A DNA stretch of 64,000 nt, taken from NCBI GenBank assembly GCA_024195585.1, contig SWBL01000046.1, forward strand, positions 124,001-188,000, given 5' to 3'. Below are positions 41,981-54,648 of this stretch, in pieces. The notes under the pieces are model-generated. The model saw nothing but the letters and a program-made list of their open reading frames with translations, was not told the origin of the DNA and did not search any database. Origin of the DNA: Aureobasidium sp. EXF-3400 (lineage: Eukaryota; Ascomycota; Dothideomycetes; Dothideales; Saccotheciaceae). The position numbers and the translations under genes are program-made. Within the stretch, counting starts at the first letter, position 1. The number at the start of each line of letters is the position of its first letter.

Positions 41981-43956
41981 ATGGCATACTCACGCATTGA
42001 GCCTGACCGTCCTATCCCTCGACTGTCTGTTGATCTTGCCCAAGATGCACACATCAGCTATGAAGGTGATCAGTGGCTTCCAGGACATTCCGGTATGTGA
42101 TCAGGTTGAACCATCATGCAAAGCTGATATTCGTATAGCTTCGTCAAGTGCCGTGACTGCTGTTGAGGTACAAGCTGCTATTGACGATACTCGGGACCGT
42201 CAAGAGAGTACCCCCGTCAAGCATGACTTTACTACGATTGAGCTTGAACAAACAACTGTGGATGGTCCTGTGAAGTCCGCACCTGACAACTTTATAAGAT
42301 CATGGTGGCGTGAGATCTTGGCTATCATGCTCAGTATTGCTTCACTTTTGTCTACTGCTGGAGTCTTATTTGCATATCAGAATCAGCCTCTTTCTTCATG
42401 GAAGTTCCGCTACCTACCCAATACGGTTGTCTCTCAACTGATCACCATCTCTCGGAGTGCTCTCATGCTTTCGACAGCAAGCTGTGTCAGTCAACTTTTC
42501 TGGCTGCACATTAAAGAGAAACCTCGGGCATTATCTGAGCTTCAAGCTTTCGACGACGCTAGCAGAGGCCCCGCCGGCGCAATTGCTATGCTTGCATTTC
42601 CTACAAGATATCGAATTCCCGCTCTCATTGGCTCACTGATCACGAGTGCTACTCTGTTGATGGAACCTTTTGGTCAACAGGTACTTCAGTTTCCACTCCG
42701 AGAAGATACAGTCAAGGGCAATGCGACATTTCCAACTACCCAGATGTACGCACCTGTGCCTGAAGCAGTGACTTCTGGTATGTCATAGAGTTACCATTTG
42801 ACAATAGCACGCTGCTGATATTCTCAAAGCCGCCCAAAGCCTCAGCAGCGACCTTACGTTGGACAGCCAGACTCAAGCAGCTATCGTGAACAGTGTATTC
42901 GGTGTACCTTCAGCGAACTCTTTCACATGTCTCACCAATTCCACCTGTTCATGGAGTGATGCTGCAACTTTGGCAGTCTGCTCAATGTGTACCAATGTTA
43001 CAGCCGCTACGAAAGTAAGCTGCACAGGCCCTGAGCATATAGGGAGTATTTGCAACTACACTACGCCTGGCGGTTATGCACTCCAAACGAGGTCTGATGA
43101 TACCAGCATGGAGCAAACGTACATGACGAGGCTGAATACAACCACTTTGGGAGATAATTCTGGAGGCCCTAATTTGATAGGGTTTGCGACGGTGATCGAG
43201 GACCTTGACCAGGCACCGAGCATCACTGAGTGTAGTCTCTCTTGGTGTGCGAAAGTCTATCGAGACACAGCTGCCCAAGGGTCATTGTTCTTCACTCAGA
43301 TCGACAACTACCCTTTGGTCTATAAAGGAGCCTACTCTGTGGTCTATGATGGGCTCGAAGGACCTGAATATGGTATATACGAGGCTGGTTCGGGGTTTCC
43401 AACTTCATTGAATGCAACTTTCACCATTCAATTAGCGAACACGGGTTCGCTAACGACATTTCTCGCAGGTCTCTTGAGTACTGGAGTCGTGATGGAAGAC
43501 CGTGGAATACAGTCTGGTAGTGCATACGTGTTCTCTATTGGCACTGCAATGTTGAGCAATCCATCCATCCCATATATGGCGGAGAACATTGCCGCTGGCT
43601 TAACTAACTCCATCCGAAATCTGACGAACCTGACAGACAACTATATCATACAAAACCACGGTGACTCGATCATCCAAGTACAGTACATAGATGTTCGATG
43701 GGCATGGTTGTCTTTACCTGCAAGCGTTATACTCCTCGGCCTTCTGCTTCTCTTGATCACTATGGTTGAGAGTCATCGAGCAAAGGCTCTAGTCTGGAAA
43801 TGCTCTCCTCTGGCACTCTTGTTTCACCCTTTGCAGGGATGGACCAATGGGGTACTGGATCATAGTAGCAAAAGCGAGATGCAGAAGTGTGCAAAGAGTA
43901 TGCGAGGACAGCTGTTGCCTGGCGATGATGCTGGTCTCAGGATTGTCAAGTCGTAG
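41981..43956 (+). CDS. DUF3176 fungal membrane protein
   Basis: Three exons (41981-42092, 42139-42777, 42830-43956), 1,878 nt, 625 residues. The first exon begins MAYSRIEPDRPIPRLSVD. DUF3176 landmarks are present: SWWREILAIMLSIASLL, then LPNTVVSQLITISRSALML and RALSELQAFDDASRGPAGA. A large extracytoplasmic loop with many Asn-glycosylation sites and paired cysteines (TCLTNSTCSW, CSMCTNV) follows, and a final transmembrane helix near residue 560 (WLSLPASVILLGLLLLLITM). These proteins occur in multi-copy families in filamentous ascomycetes and their function is unknown. An in-frame ATG at 41997 lies in a different frame from exon 1, so the spliced start is preferred. Confidence 0.85.
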
Positions 43957-44394
43957 AATGGTTGTTTGCCTGTTGTATACAGCTTCTGATGTCTCCGAGT
44001 ATCAGGATATCTTGTACGTAGTTGAACTTTATGACCATACTTTTCTCAAGTGTCGCATTCAATCTGAGTGCCTGAAGTATAGTAGATCTTTGGCAACATG
44101 GTACTTACCGACAAGGTGGTTGCTAGGACTTGTGCGTGCTCGAGGCTTGCATGTTGGCTTGAGGGTTTCAGCTCTGAACAACACTTCTCAGACAGCGATG
44201 AAGCATCTTGCTAGTTTCTTGGCTGCATGCTACTTTTGCGAGGTAATTACTATAATTATTAGTCCGAGGCAAGTGCATTCCACTAATCCGGTCGACCCCG
44301 CAATCATCCTTCATGCTTACACCAAGCTGGTTCTCCAAGACCATTGCACCTTCCTGACTTGCTGTGGACTACTTTCCTGACAAGACAATCCAAC
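43957..44394. other. Intergenic, nothing recognised
   Basis: About 440 bases, no coding frame of note. Confidence 0.4.
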
Positions 44395-45410
44395 ATGCGT
44401 GAAGATATCTCCTTCCAGACCTCCGACAATGTCACACTTCGCGGATGGTTTTATAAACCTTCCGAAACAAATGGCCCTCTGCCTTGTCTCGTCATGGCGC
44501 ACGGCTTCTCGGCTTTGAAGGAAATGGACTTGAACACTTTCGCCGAGCACTTTATTGCTCATCTTCCCATCACTTGTTTGGTCTATGATAATCGCGGATT
44601 TGGAGACAGCGATACTAAAGAAGGACAACCTCGGCATGAGATCATCCCCGCACAGCAGACTAGCGACTACTCGGATGCTATCACTTATGCCCAATCAAGA
44701 TCTGAAGTCAACAAGGACAAGATCGGTATTTGGGGTAGCTCCTATAGTGGAGGACATGTCCTCTGGGTTGGAGCTATTGACAGAAGAGTCAAGGCGGTTA
44801 TGAGTCAAGCCCCTCTTGTTGATGGTTGGGCCAACTTTCATCGCCTGATCCGACCGGACTTCGTAGCCGGACTGAACGCAATGTTTCAAGATGGTCAGTA
44901 TGCCAGCGGCTATGAGTATGGACACAGCTGATCTCAAGTGCTAGACCGTCATTCACGAGCAGCCGGCAAACCTGCCGCAGTAATTCCCGTCGTGGATGCT
45001 GATCCCACAAAGCCATCCGCTCTACCCACTCCCGACAGTTTCCACTTCTTCACAGCATGGGCTGAAAAAAGCAACTGGAAGAATGAAGTAACCGCAAAGT
45101 CGTAAGTCACTCATCCTTGTTGGTGCTGCAGCTTGTTAACAAAGTCATATCGTTCAGCATCGAAGCTTTCCGGGAATACTTGCCATCGGCACATATACAT
45201 CATATCTCTCCAACACCGCTGTTGATGACTGTGGCAGATAATGATGTCTTGACACCAACGGATCTTGCTTTAGAAGCTTATAGCCGAGCACTGGAGCCGA
45301 AGAGGTTGCATCTCTTGCCCGGAGGACACTTTGAAGCCTACTCTGGTCCCAATTTTGAGAAGAACGCGAAGGTGCAGACTGAGTTCTTACAAACGCACTT
45401 ATGCTCGTAG
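44395..45410 (+). CDS. Alpha/beta hydrolase of the fungal polyketide-cluster type
   Basis: Three exons (44395-44893, 44945-45101, 45158-45410), 909 nt, 302 residues. It starts MREDISFQTSDNVTLRGWFY; the oxyanion segment is VMAHGFSALKEMDL, the nucleophile elbow GSSYSGG, and the catalytic His likely in LLPGGHFEAYSG, with an acid in TVADNDVLTP. The family (CocE/dienelactone-hydrolase-like) includes hydrolases found beside polyketide synthase genes in Alternaria and related fungi, but members also occur alone, and there is no synthase in this window, so I do not infer a cluster. No signal peptide. Introns are 51 and 56 nt with GT-AG ends. Confidence 0.85.
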
Positions 45411-45602
45411 TGGTCGTAGTCTGCTGCCATTCCTGTACGTTGTTGCTTTTTTTCCCCCCTTTTTTCTGTGGATGACCTTTACTGTTGTGTACATCCTTGC
45501 TTTGTCTGTCACTGAGCCCTTCGTGGCCTGATCAAGGGAGTCAGTCAATCGAGCGACCTGTCATTCTGAACTTTTACATACTCAACACATGCGGCTTGTC
45601 AA

Positions 45603-48600
45603 CTAAGATGTATCGGCTCTACTAGTAGATGATATCGCGTTGCTGTATGTAGCACCGATCGTGCATTGTGGGCCCCACAAGTATGCAACCATGGCTAAAT
45701 AAGAATTTGGATTAGCGTCTGCATCGACACAGTCAAGTGCAGTACAGCCAAAATTATCGAAGATAGTTATGTCAGCATTTGCTTGAACGAGTGTCTTGAC
45801 AATTTCGATGTGCCCATGTTCAGCGGCAAAGTGAAGTGCAGTACGCCCACAGTTGTCAAGGATAGTTATGTCAGCATTCGCTTGAATGAGGGTCTTAACG
45901 ACTTCAGAGTGCCCACTTCCAGCAGCATAGTGAAGTGCAGTCCGACCCAACATGTCCGTAGTATTGACACCGGCGCCAAGGTCAAGGCAATGTTTTGTGA
46001 CCGTCTGATCGCCACATTCTGCCCCCCAATGTAGCAGGATCTTCTCGCTTGCGTGTTGGTCTCTCTCGGCAACCATTTCCACCTGTATATGAGATGACCA
46101 GGACGGCGATATTGGGGTGCGTTTGTAGAGGTAGAAGTGGAAGAGGCTCTCAGCAGTGAGATGTGCTCCCTTGTCAAGCAGCATTTGCACTATCTTGTCG
46201 TGGCCCCATTCAATAGCTGCTTTCAGTGAGCTTTCATATTGTCCACTCTGAACAATCACGTCGGCGTTACGGTCAAGCAGCATTTGCACTATCTTGTCGT
46301 GGCCAGAAGCCGAGGCTGCTTGTAATGCATAGCCACGATATTGTATACTCTGATCGTCGACGTCGGTGTTACGGTCAAGCAGCATTTGCACTATTTTGTC
46401 GTGGCCAAATTCACAAGCTTCTCGTAACGCGCGGCCATAAAACCCACTCTGAGCGTTCACATCGACGTCGTGGTCGAACAGCATTTGCACTATCTTGTCG
46501 TGGCCGTTCTTAGCAGCGGCTCCGGGTGCGCTGCCAGAATATCCACCCTGTGCGCTGACGTCGGCGTTACGTTCAAGCAGCATTCGCACTATCTTGTCGT
46601 GGCCTTTTGCAGAAGCTGCTTGTAGTGCGCTGCCATAAGGTCCGCCCTGAGAGTTGACGTCGGCATTACACTCTAGTAGCATCTGTACTACTTCATTGCG
46701 GCCTTTTGCAGAAGCTGCTTGCAGTGCGTTGCCATAGTGTCCACCCTGAGCGTTGAAGTCGGCCTCGCGCTCTAGAAGCATCTGTACTACCTTGACATGG
46801 CCTTCTGTAGCAGCTGCTTGCAGTGCGTTACCATAATGTCCACCCTGAGCGTTGACGTTGGCGTCATGCTCTAGCAGCATTTGTACAACTTTGTCGCGGC
46901 CTTCTGCAGAAGCTGCTTGCAGTGCGTTGGCGTGGTATCCACCCTGCATGTTGACGTCTGCACCCTTCTGAAGCAGCTTCTCCACCATCTCGCCTCGACC
47001 GACCAACAAACAAAGTACTGTCTCTCCGCCTACACCTTTCACATTCACGTTGATCCGATCAAAGTCGAGTAGCAAATGTACAATGTCAAAATGTTTCCGG
47101 AATATTGCCAAAGACAGGGCTGTGAGTCCAGTTTCTTCTGTTGAATTGGGATCGACGCCCTCAATAGACAGTAGGAATACCACCTTCTCGGTTAAGCCAG
47201 CATAGGCCGCAGCACGCAGATCTGCATTGAGTTGATGATTTTCTTCGATCTGACGTTTTCCTAGCACAGTTTGCTGTTCTTCATAGCTAGGCGGATCGGG
47301 GGTGCCAACGCGCATTCCTCTTCCAGGAGTTCCCGCCTTTGCTGTGCCTGTACTGCTTCCAGCAAGTACGACCCTCTTGTGATGCTGCTGCATTCTCTCA
47401 AGCTTTTCGGAAACTTCTTTCGAGTAAGACGTGATTGCCGCAACCTCAGGATCGAATTGTCCGTAAAGATCTTCAGCCAGCCTCAGAGCAGTTTCCAGAA
47501 TCTCGATGCATGAGTCAAAGTCAGCCGATCTGTAACGGACCACAGCCAGTCCTTCTAAAAGCATCAGATCCACTTGAGATTTCGGCCATTCCGCTACTCC
47601 TGTGGTTCGTCGATACTCGATGGCGACTGTGAAGTCTCGGTCAGCTTCCGCCAGTAGGCCACAGGAGAGGTTAATCTCAGCGAGCTTGACGACAAGCTCA
47701 GCATATTGTCGGCAGTACCTGCCAAAAGGAGGTAGTGTTTGATTTGCAGGTACTTTTCTGTGTACAAGAGCGACACATCGTTTGAGAGGTGCAAGAAACG
47801 CTCGATCAAGAGTACGTCTTTGTTGTAAAGTATCAAGTGAGGGCCTGGAACATGTTAGTAAACTAGAGACGGACATATAACAGCCACTCACGTTGTCTGC
47901 TCATCATAGTTCAGGGTAGCAGCAACTAATCCTCTGGTTGCTTGTAGTAGCCAAACCTGTTTCCCTTGCAATAAAGTTCGTAAAGACCAGTCGCGAATAG
48001 CTCTATGAAGCGTATTTGATCTGTAAGGATGATCTCGGTCAGAATCCTGCTTGACTAAACAAGCATTTGCAAGGTGTGAGAGTGCGAACTGGAGCGCTTC
48101 TGGAGTACTCAAGGCTTCAACTAGATGTTGAGATTCCTGATCATCTTCTGATTGTATCTCAGGCAGGAAGCGCTGGTATTGATTCAAGAACGTTGTTGGG
48201 ATCTTCCATGTCCCTAAGATCGCTAGGAAGATAAGTAGTGCACCGGCTTCTGGATACTTGCTCTTTACATTCTCAAACAGCATGTCGAAGACTGTAATGA
48301 TAGAGCGGTCTTTATCGTACGAGAGGATGCCCCTCTCGGGATATTTCTCCAGTAACCATCTATAACGCTCTTGATAGGATTTCAGGAATTGTTCAGGTGA
48401 GAGGAATGTTCGTATCAGTACGCCAGCGTGTTCGATAGCCAGAGGAACTCCATGCAATTCTTTGACTATCTGTGTTGCCCAGTCTGATAAGCTGTTAGAA
48501 ACTAAGGTCAAGTAGCAGAGACACTGATTGTACAAACCCGTTTTTGGCGTTGCCGGATTACTAACGATCTTCAGCAGCAGCTGACATCCGCTGTCTTCGT

Positions 48601-50258
48601 CCAAGCGATCGATCTCTAAGCTTTTCCGAATATGAAACACTTCTGATGCGTTCGCTCATGTGCTCGTGACGATTATCGATCCATGGGTACAGCTGGGGAT
48701 GCACGCTCTGAAGTCATGCTCACTTGGATCGTCTACACTGTCGATGACTAGAAGCCAAGGAGAGCTTCGAGCGTCACATAGTTTGGCGACCACCAGTTTT
48801 TGAGGAGTGGCTGTAGAGGATGTCGGCGCAGTATTGTCTGACCATTTGGACAACAGATCTGCAGCTTCGGCAAATGTCGCTTCCAGATCTTGCGCATTTG
48901 AAGCATTTATCCAGACAATGGCTTTGTAAGGGTTTCCGTATCTTTCGATGTATTGAAGTGCAAGTTGAGTTTTTCCCGAACCTCCGATACCGTACAGGAC
49001 CAGACCCTTCTCCTTTTTCCCAGGGGTTTCGGGATGAAGAGCTTCGGCCATTTTCTGTAGTTCTTCTTCGCGGCCACAGAATGTATCAGTACGCGAGGGC
49101 ATGTCACTCCTCAAGAGTATATCCCATGCTTTCTGAGTGGTGCCTGACATTTCCTCGAATCAGCTCCAGGCGTTTATATGCTCTCAAATCGCTGACCATG
49201 GCTAGGATCTTCGATATGACTCTGAGTCTTGTTGGACCTACCTACCTAAACCTGCTCTAACCAATTCCTCCAGTGCATCCTTGACTGGCTCATATCTTTG
49301 ATTCTCTGATGCCGAAAATTTGCAGATAGTAACGTGGTTCGATCCAAGCAGTGGCAGAGCAAGCTCATTTGGAAGGTTCATCGTTGAAGAGCTTTCATCA
49401 ACAACCTGAAGACGGCAAGTCAGTTGTAGTGCTAAACGCCGGTAGGTTTATAACACTTACTATCACATTTCCAAGTCTGTCAGTCTCATAAAAGGTTCGG
49501 ATCTGCAACGATGTAGCTCTGTGCACGAAACCTCTGCTGATTCGCACGCAGTCTGCGGACTTGGTCTCTAAGCTTCCCAGAATTTTTGAATTGCCTCGTA
49601 AGCCAAGAGTGACGTATGGAACCATCCGAGCTGGAAACTTGGCCCAGTATGCAGAGTCTGCTCCGCCATGAGGAACACCAAGGAAGAGACAACCTTTGAT
49701 GTTTTCCAGAAGTTCGTTGTATCGATTGCTGTGATTCCAGGCTTCAATCATGGCTTGTTTGACTACCAAGCCACCAAGGCTATGCGCAATGAATATGATC
49801 GGACGACTTTTTTCCTCTGGTGTTTTCCTCTTCCCAAGCAGCCTTTCGAGCAGCATGCTTGCGGCATGATCGATGGTAGCAACGGACTTGCTGAACACAA
49901 TAGCAGAATCATATCCGTACGAGAAGATTCGTGCGCGTACACCGATACGACTGAGATCGACCGGAATCCTATCTCGAAGGAACATGGGATCATCGTGCGA
50001 GGTTCCAGCATTCCATGTGTTCTCCCAATGTCCCATAAGTCCGTGGACAGCGACAATACTGATGAAGCGTCAGATTAATTCTCAAGGGATCTGCGGGAGC
50101 TTACACACTCGACCTGATGCATCGATTGCTCGTCGGCGAACCCTTCGTTTCCAGCTTTTGCGTCTGGTATCTCGAACAATCCATAGTTCTCTTCTGACAG
50201 AGTGGTCTATCACCTTTGTTAATTTCCGTGAGGTCGGGTCCTCGAGGTCATCGGTCAT
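45603..50258 (-). pseudogene. NLR-type STAND protein (alpha/beta hydrolase, NB-ARC, ankyrin repeats) with one in-frame TGA
   Basis: Exons complement(45603-47844, 47892-49143, 49246-49405, 49461-50058, 50107-50258); the sum, 4,404 nt, is a multiple of three and reads about 1,467 codons. An N-terminal PGAP1/DUF676-like hydrolase domain has IVAVHGLMGHWENTW and IFIAHSLGGLVVKQA (Ser nucleophile), followed by VVDESSSTMNLPNE, a linker typical of fungal NLRs. NB-ARC shows Walker A GIGGSGKTQLALQY and Walker B WLLVIDSVDD. After a helical, TPR-like stretch come a dozen or so ankyrin repeats. A TGA at 48656-48658 lies in the NB-ARC sensor region in otherwise unbroken frame. The first exon's donor is weak and the start is uncertain. 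Such proteins mediate fungal self/non-self recognition; this copy would be truncated unless the stop is an error or polymorphism. Confidence 0.72.
46150..46960 (-). repeat. ~99-bp tandem repeat array encoding ankyrin repeats
   Basis: Eight to nine units of 33 codons, each with a GHDKIVQMLL-type core and DVNAQGG-type turn. Units are alike at the DNA level, which allows copy-number change by unequal crossing-over, as seen in fungal recognition genes. Confidence 0.85.
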
Positions 50259-51485
50259 ACTTGCTGTCCTTGGGAGCCCGCTTGAGCCGGAGGTGTCTCT
50301 GCTCTTGCCGATTTCGGGCGTTGAGTCAGTTTCCGAAAAAGCGACATACTTTTCAGGACGAGAGGGATCTAAGCAGGCGAATAGAACGAACAATATAAGC
50401 AGCTTTACAAGTTATGCCTGAGGAGTCTGGGGCGAGATTTAATCGACGGTTCCTGCTCTGTTCGTAGGAGGCTGTGCACTATAGAGACGTATTTTGTACA
50501 GCCTTCGAATCCGCGGTAAAGTTTTTTAGGGAGTAAATCGACTGGAGGGACAAAGCTGAAGAGTCAGGCTCAGGTGCAGCAGGTGCAGCAGGTGCGGGGT
50601 CACAGAAGGAGTTGCAGAAGCCACCAGCATGCAAATGACTGTCGACTGGTAGGCGATAAGCCGTGCAGCTTTGTGCAGCTGCTGCAGTCAGACTGCCCGC
50701 AGACTCCGCCACAGCGAACTCGATTGAGCAGCTGCAATTGCAAAACTACTGGAGGGCCGAGGCTTGCAGCCGGAAGAGCAAAGGCGTCTTAGGAGGCGCC
50801 GTCGCTCTCCATTGGGACTGTCATTCCATTCCCTGCTATCGAGCGAATGCATCTCAACACCCGACTCGAGCTTCTGAGGACTGATGTTATTGGGCATGCT
50901 CCAAGGCTTGGCAGATGACTAATGCTATCTGACAGGACAACCCTGTCTAAATTTTGGAATATCAAGAGCTTTTTAACTAGATTATCTGTAAGAAGATTTG
51001 GAATAACATGAAGTGGCGCAGATTCTTTTTGCATGGCTAAGCTAATGTGGTTCTTCTCACGCAGCTACAAGTCATGCAGAATCAGAGCGGCCTACGTAGG
51101 ATCGTAGGATCCAGTTCCGGACATATAGATCTACTCTGGCTTGCAATCTCAGCCTTGCTTACACCGATACCTTGCACAAGACAAAACTCAAGCGATAGCG
51201 TGTCGCAAGCCTCGTCTTCGTGGGATGCTCAACACATGGCGCACACGATCATAACCTCAGAGGCGCCGCTGTGCATGTTCCTTCATCGAAAAGAAAGTCG
51301 CTCAAAGCGCATGGCACGATAAGTAGCTTCCGTTTTTGGTAGCCTTGTTCGAACATGACCGCTCCATACACCGGTAAGAACAGTATATATCCGGAGTTCA
51401 GCACAGCTCTGAGGCTTTCATCCTTTCTGAAGACTCTTGCTAGGTTGTTTGGCGGGAGGCCTTGTCACTAGCACTTTTTCAAGAC
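50259..51485. other. 1.2-kb gap, no convincing gene
   Basis: Contains a short CAGGTG-like run near 50571-50597 and TATATA at about 51383, upstream of the decayed DUF3433 gene. Frames here lack domain character. Part may be additional 5' exon of the NLR gene, whose frame is open further upstream without an ATG. Confidence 0.35.
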
Positions 51486-54235
51486 ATGGCCTTGCAGAAC
51501 GATGCGATCGAGCTCGACAGACTTCTCGAATCACGCCCCGCTGAGGATTGTGACACAATTGGTCAACCACTGGGAAGACCATATGCAAGTACACCGCCAT
51601 CGCCGGTCGCAATGAGCAGCAGAAGGAGATCGGGCGAGACAGAAGAAATCGACCTCAGTGATATGGGAGTTGATTTGCACCTTCAAGAGCCCCTCGAAGC
51701 AATGAAGAGGGAAAACACTAGTCCTATTCAGTCTTCAAGTTCATCCAAAACTGGACACGATTCAACGACACAAGACCATGCAAAGTGCATCTCCTGGGCT
51801 CTCCACCAAGCACACTTGATCGGCCTCCTCGTGTTTCTTCTCGGATTAATTGCCGCCTTACAATTGTTGTATAATCTCTCGGAATGAAACCAAGGGCTTG
51901 CCACTGCCACGCAAAACATTCATTACATCTGGACGTACGGCCCTACTGCCAGTAAGTTACTTCTACTTTGAAGCAATCACTTCGCCTGACTGACAACTAT
52001 AATCTTTTCGATCCTAGCAGTGTCCTGGGGTAAGCTTGAGTATGACACCAAGATTCTGATGCCTTGGAAGCTGATATTAGACGCTCCTTGTGAAGACGCA
52101 ATCAAACGCGGCTTAGGACTGGATTACATTTCGCCAAATCCAATAAAAGTTCTCTGGGCATCCGCTCGGGCTAAAGACTGGCCAATCCTTCTTGCTGTCC
52201 TGGGGTCACAGTTAATTACCGTTATCACGGTGGTCTCCACAAGTCTATTCGTTCTACAACCGACCTTGGTCCATAGGTACAATGCCCCTATGTCTGGAAG
52301 TGCTCGCTTCGACAGTTCAAGCTTCAACGCTACTCTGGTCAATGATCTGCCGATTTTGGTTGCCTCAAGTTTTCTGTCAGGGAACCTCTCAATAACATTT
52401 CCACCAAACACAAATGTCGAACCGTTTGATGCTTTAGGACAACCAGCTGGTAGGTATATACTCGATTCATACACGAAGATAGATAACTCATTCATGAACA
52501 GGCTCCGAAATTATCAAGACAGCCAACATTAGTGTGTTCTCTGCAGACCTAGACTGTCAAGCCGGAAGCGTCTCTAACGCAACTATGGAAGCGAGGCCTA
52601 ATGATTGGCTAATTCGCGCCGCGTTCTCATATCTTGGGTGCATCGCAGATGAAGTCATCCTTGGAGCATATGTTTCAGAGACAAATCCCAGTAGTAGCGA
52701 TGGGAGCATAAGTGCATCTACCAGTCAAGAATGCTTTGAAGAAGGCAAGAACCAATCAGTCGAATACTTGGTCGTCGCTTCCGCGCAAGCCGCAGAGCCC
52801 AGTAACATAACTTGGGGCTCCGCGCCCTGCGAAGTTTGTGACATCAAACAATTTCCGCTGGGATCCTTTGATTTCAAGTCAACCGTGTTATTCTGCAAGC
52901 CATCGTACAAACTGGAAAAAGCTCTCGTCTACCTCAATTCGAGCGACGCCATTCTCAATGTTTCCACAGGAGCGACGCTCGAGACTCTTCCTTTGTCTAC
53001 TTCCGATCTAGTGTCGGCTTCCGAAAGCTCCATCTCGGCTGCCAAAAATGCATTCGATGCAATCGCTCCCAAAGATAGAGGCAATCCATCCAACGATGTC
53101 CTCTTCCAAGTTTTGATATCGGCTTCGCCAAGAGAGGATCCGGCACGATACATGGACGCAGAAGCTCTTCAGGCCGATGTGCGCCGACTTTTTAGAGCTA
53201 CCTGAACACACATAGCTAATCAACACCTGCTTTCGACTGGGTCATTCGATCTCGACACTGGAACGTATAGTGCTAAAGAGCTTCGCATTGTGCTCCGGCC
53301 CGTGACTATATACTTGATGGATGGCTGCCTGTCAGCACTAGCAATCTGCACATTGATTATGGTTTTTGTTCGTCCCAAAGTCACTGGCATGCACGACCTT
53401 CCTACCTTGGGCCGTATATCCTCGATCCTGGCTGGAAGTTCTAGGATTATGGACTGTGTTTCAATAGAGATTCTGGAACAGCTGCATTCGAAACATAAAT
53501 ATGCTGTGGCATCGAGAGTCTGTCAGGGAATCGACGATTCTGTTGTGATGGAAAATCATCCGGAATTCACCACCGCGCCGCAACCTGACAACAAGTCGCA
53601 ATGCTGGCTTCCAATAGCTATGTCAAAGTGGACGAAAAGCATGGTTCTGATCCTTCCCCTTGCCATCATTGCCGCTATAGAAGCGACCTACCACGTATCT
53701 TCAACAACGCAAGGTCTTGGCGATGTTTCTGCTGACAAGTATTTGCACTATGCATGGACCTTGACGCCAGCTCTGACCACGACTCTTGTCAACGCAGTAC
53801 AGGTCGATGCCAATGTGTCATACATAATTCCTCAGCAAATGATCACCAACGTGAGCGTGCTCGGAAGCTCACCAGCGCCAGTGGATCCGAGGTTCTGGGC
53901 ATTCGTAGGAACAGACATGGGCGGATTACGGAGCATCAACACTTTCATCGCTAACATCGCCTCTGGGATTTTATGACAACCTAGCCATGGCACTCCTCAA
54001 CAACAGTGATCCTGATCCCTCGAACTTCTTTATATCTTCTAACGCACCCATCATCGCCGAACGCACGGTCAGGCTCAGATGGCAGGATCTGACCGATAGT
54101 TTTCTGGACATGAAGAATAAACTTGCGGAAGGTGTGAGTGGATGGCGAGGGACCCGGCTGGGAGGTTGGACCCGAGTTGTCTCTGATAGAGAGATAGATC
54201 TAGAGGACGAAGAATTGGAAAGAGACAGGCGATGA
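51486..54235 (+). pseudogene. Decayed DUF3433 membrane-protein gene (two in-frame TGAs, one frameshift)
   Basis: Blocks 51486-51951, 52018-52450, 52503 to about 53965, and about 53966-54235 join through two GT-AG introns to make a DUF3433-type protein, a fungal family with several membrane segments of unknown function. Recognisable parts are HLIGLLVFLLGLIAALQLL, the conserved IHYIWTYGPT, LGLDYISPNPIKVLWASA, LGSQLITVITVVSTSLFVL, and a C-terminal half with LRPVTIYLMDGCLSALAI and WLPIAMS. Breaks are TGA at 51885-51887, TGA at 53203-53205, and one extra G in GGG at 53965-53967, after which the frame FYDNLAMALLNN resumes. Three independent lesions make a true pseudogene likely. An upstream Met at 51462 is possible. 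Confidence 0.75.
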
Positions 54236-54648
54236 CAAGAGATGTCGGATGACACAGACCGTGGGCACCTGGTCGCTGCTTAGTATACCTCAGACACCAG
54301 ATACTCTTTTTTCTGGGACTCCGAGGCTCTTTGCTAGTTTGTCTTATAAGTAGACCTTGATCAGAGCTCGGAGCCATAGCAGTCCTTATCTGAATAGTTA
54401 TGATAGTGTTTTGTGGAATCCCCTATATTAGAACCTAGTAGGCTATACACGAAACTTAGTAGCAGAATAGCGAATTCTGGAGAAGCCTGCATCTCTTTAT
54501 CTAACTAGGCCACATTTGGGCGGCGTTGAAGACTTGATAAACGACTGACATCGTTTCAGAAAACAAGCATTGATTGCTAACTAGGCAAAAACGTACATAG
54601 ATGAGGGCATTACACTACTTAGCACCAGTCAACCTCCTACATCCTTCC
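54236..54648. other. Intergenic, nothing recognised
   Basis: About 410 AT-rich bases between the decayed gene and the PRISE reductase 3' end. Confidence 0.4.

Noticed and set aside
41524..42000. 158-codon plus-strand frame upstream of the DUF3176 gene
   Set aside because: Runs into the true first exon in a different frame and shows no homologous motif.
46150..46960. Spaced repeats looking like a CRISPR array
   Set aside because: The units are continuous 33-codon ankyrin repeats in an open frame, with no spacers, in a eukaryote.
48483..48540. Possible 42-nt intron in the NLR exon after NPATPKTG
   Set aside because: The region is open without splicing and total length stays in frame either way; not needed for the model, though it cannot be excluded.
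44395..50258. Idea of a secondary-metabolite cluster around the alpha/beta hydrolase
   Set aside because: No synthase, P450 pair, transporter or pathway regulator accompanies it in the window; the neighbours are membrane proteins and an NLR.
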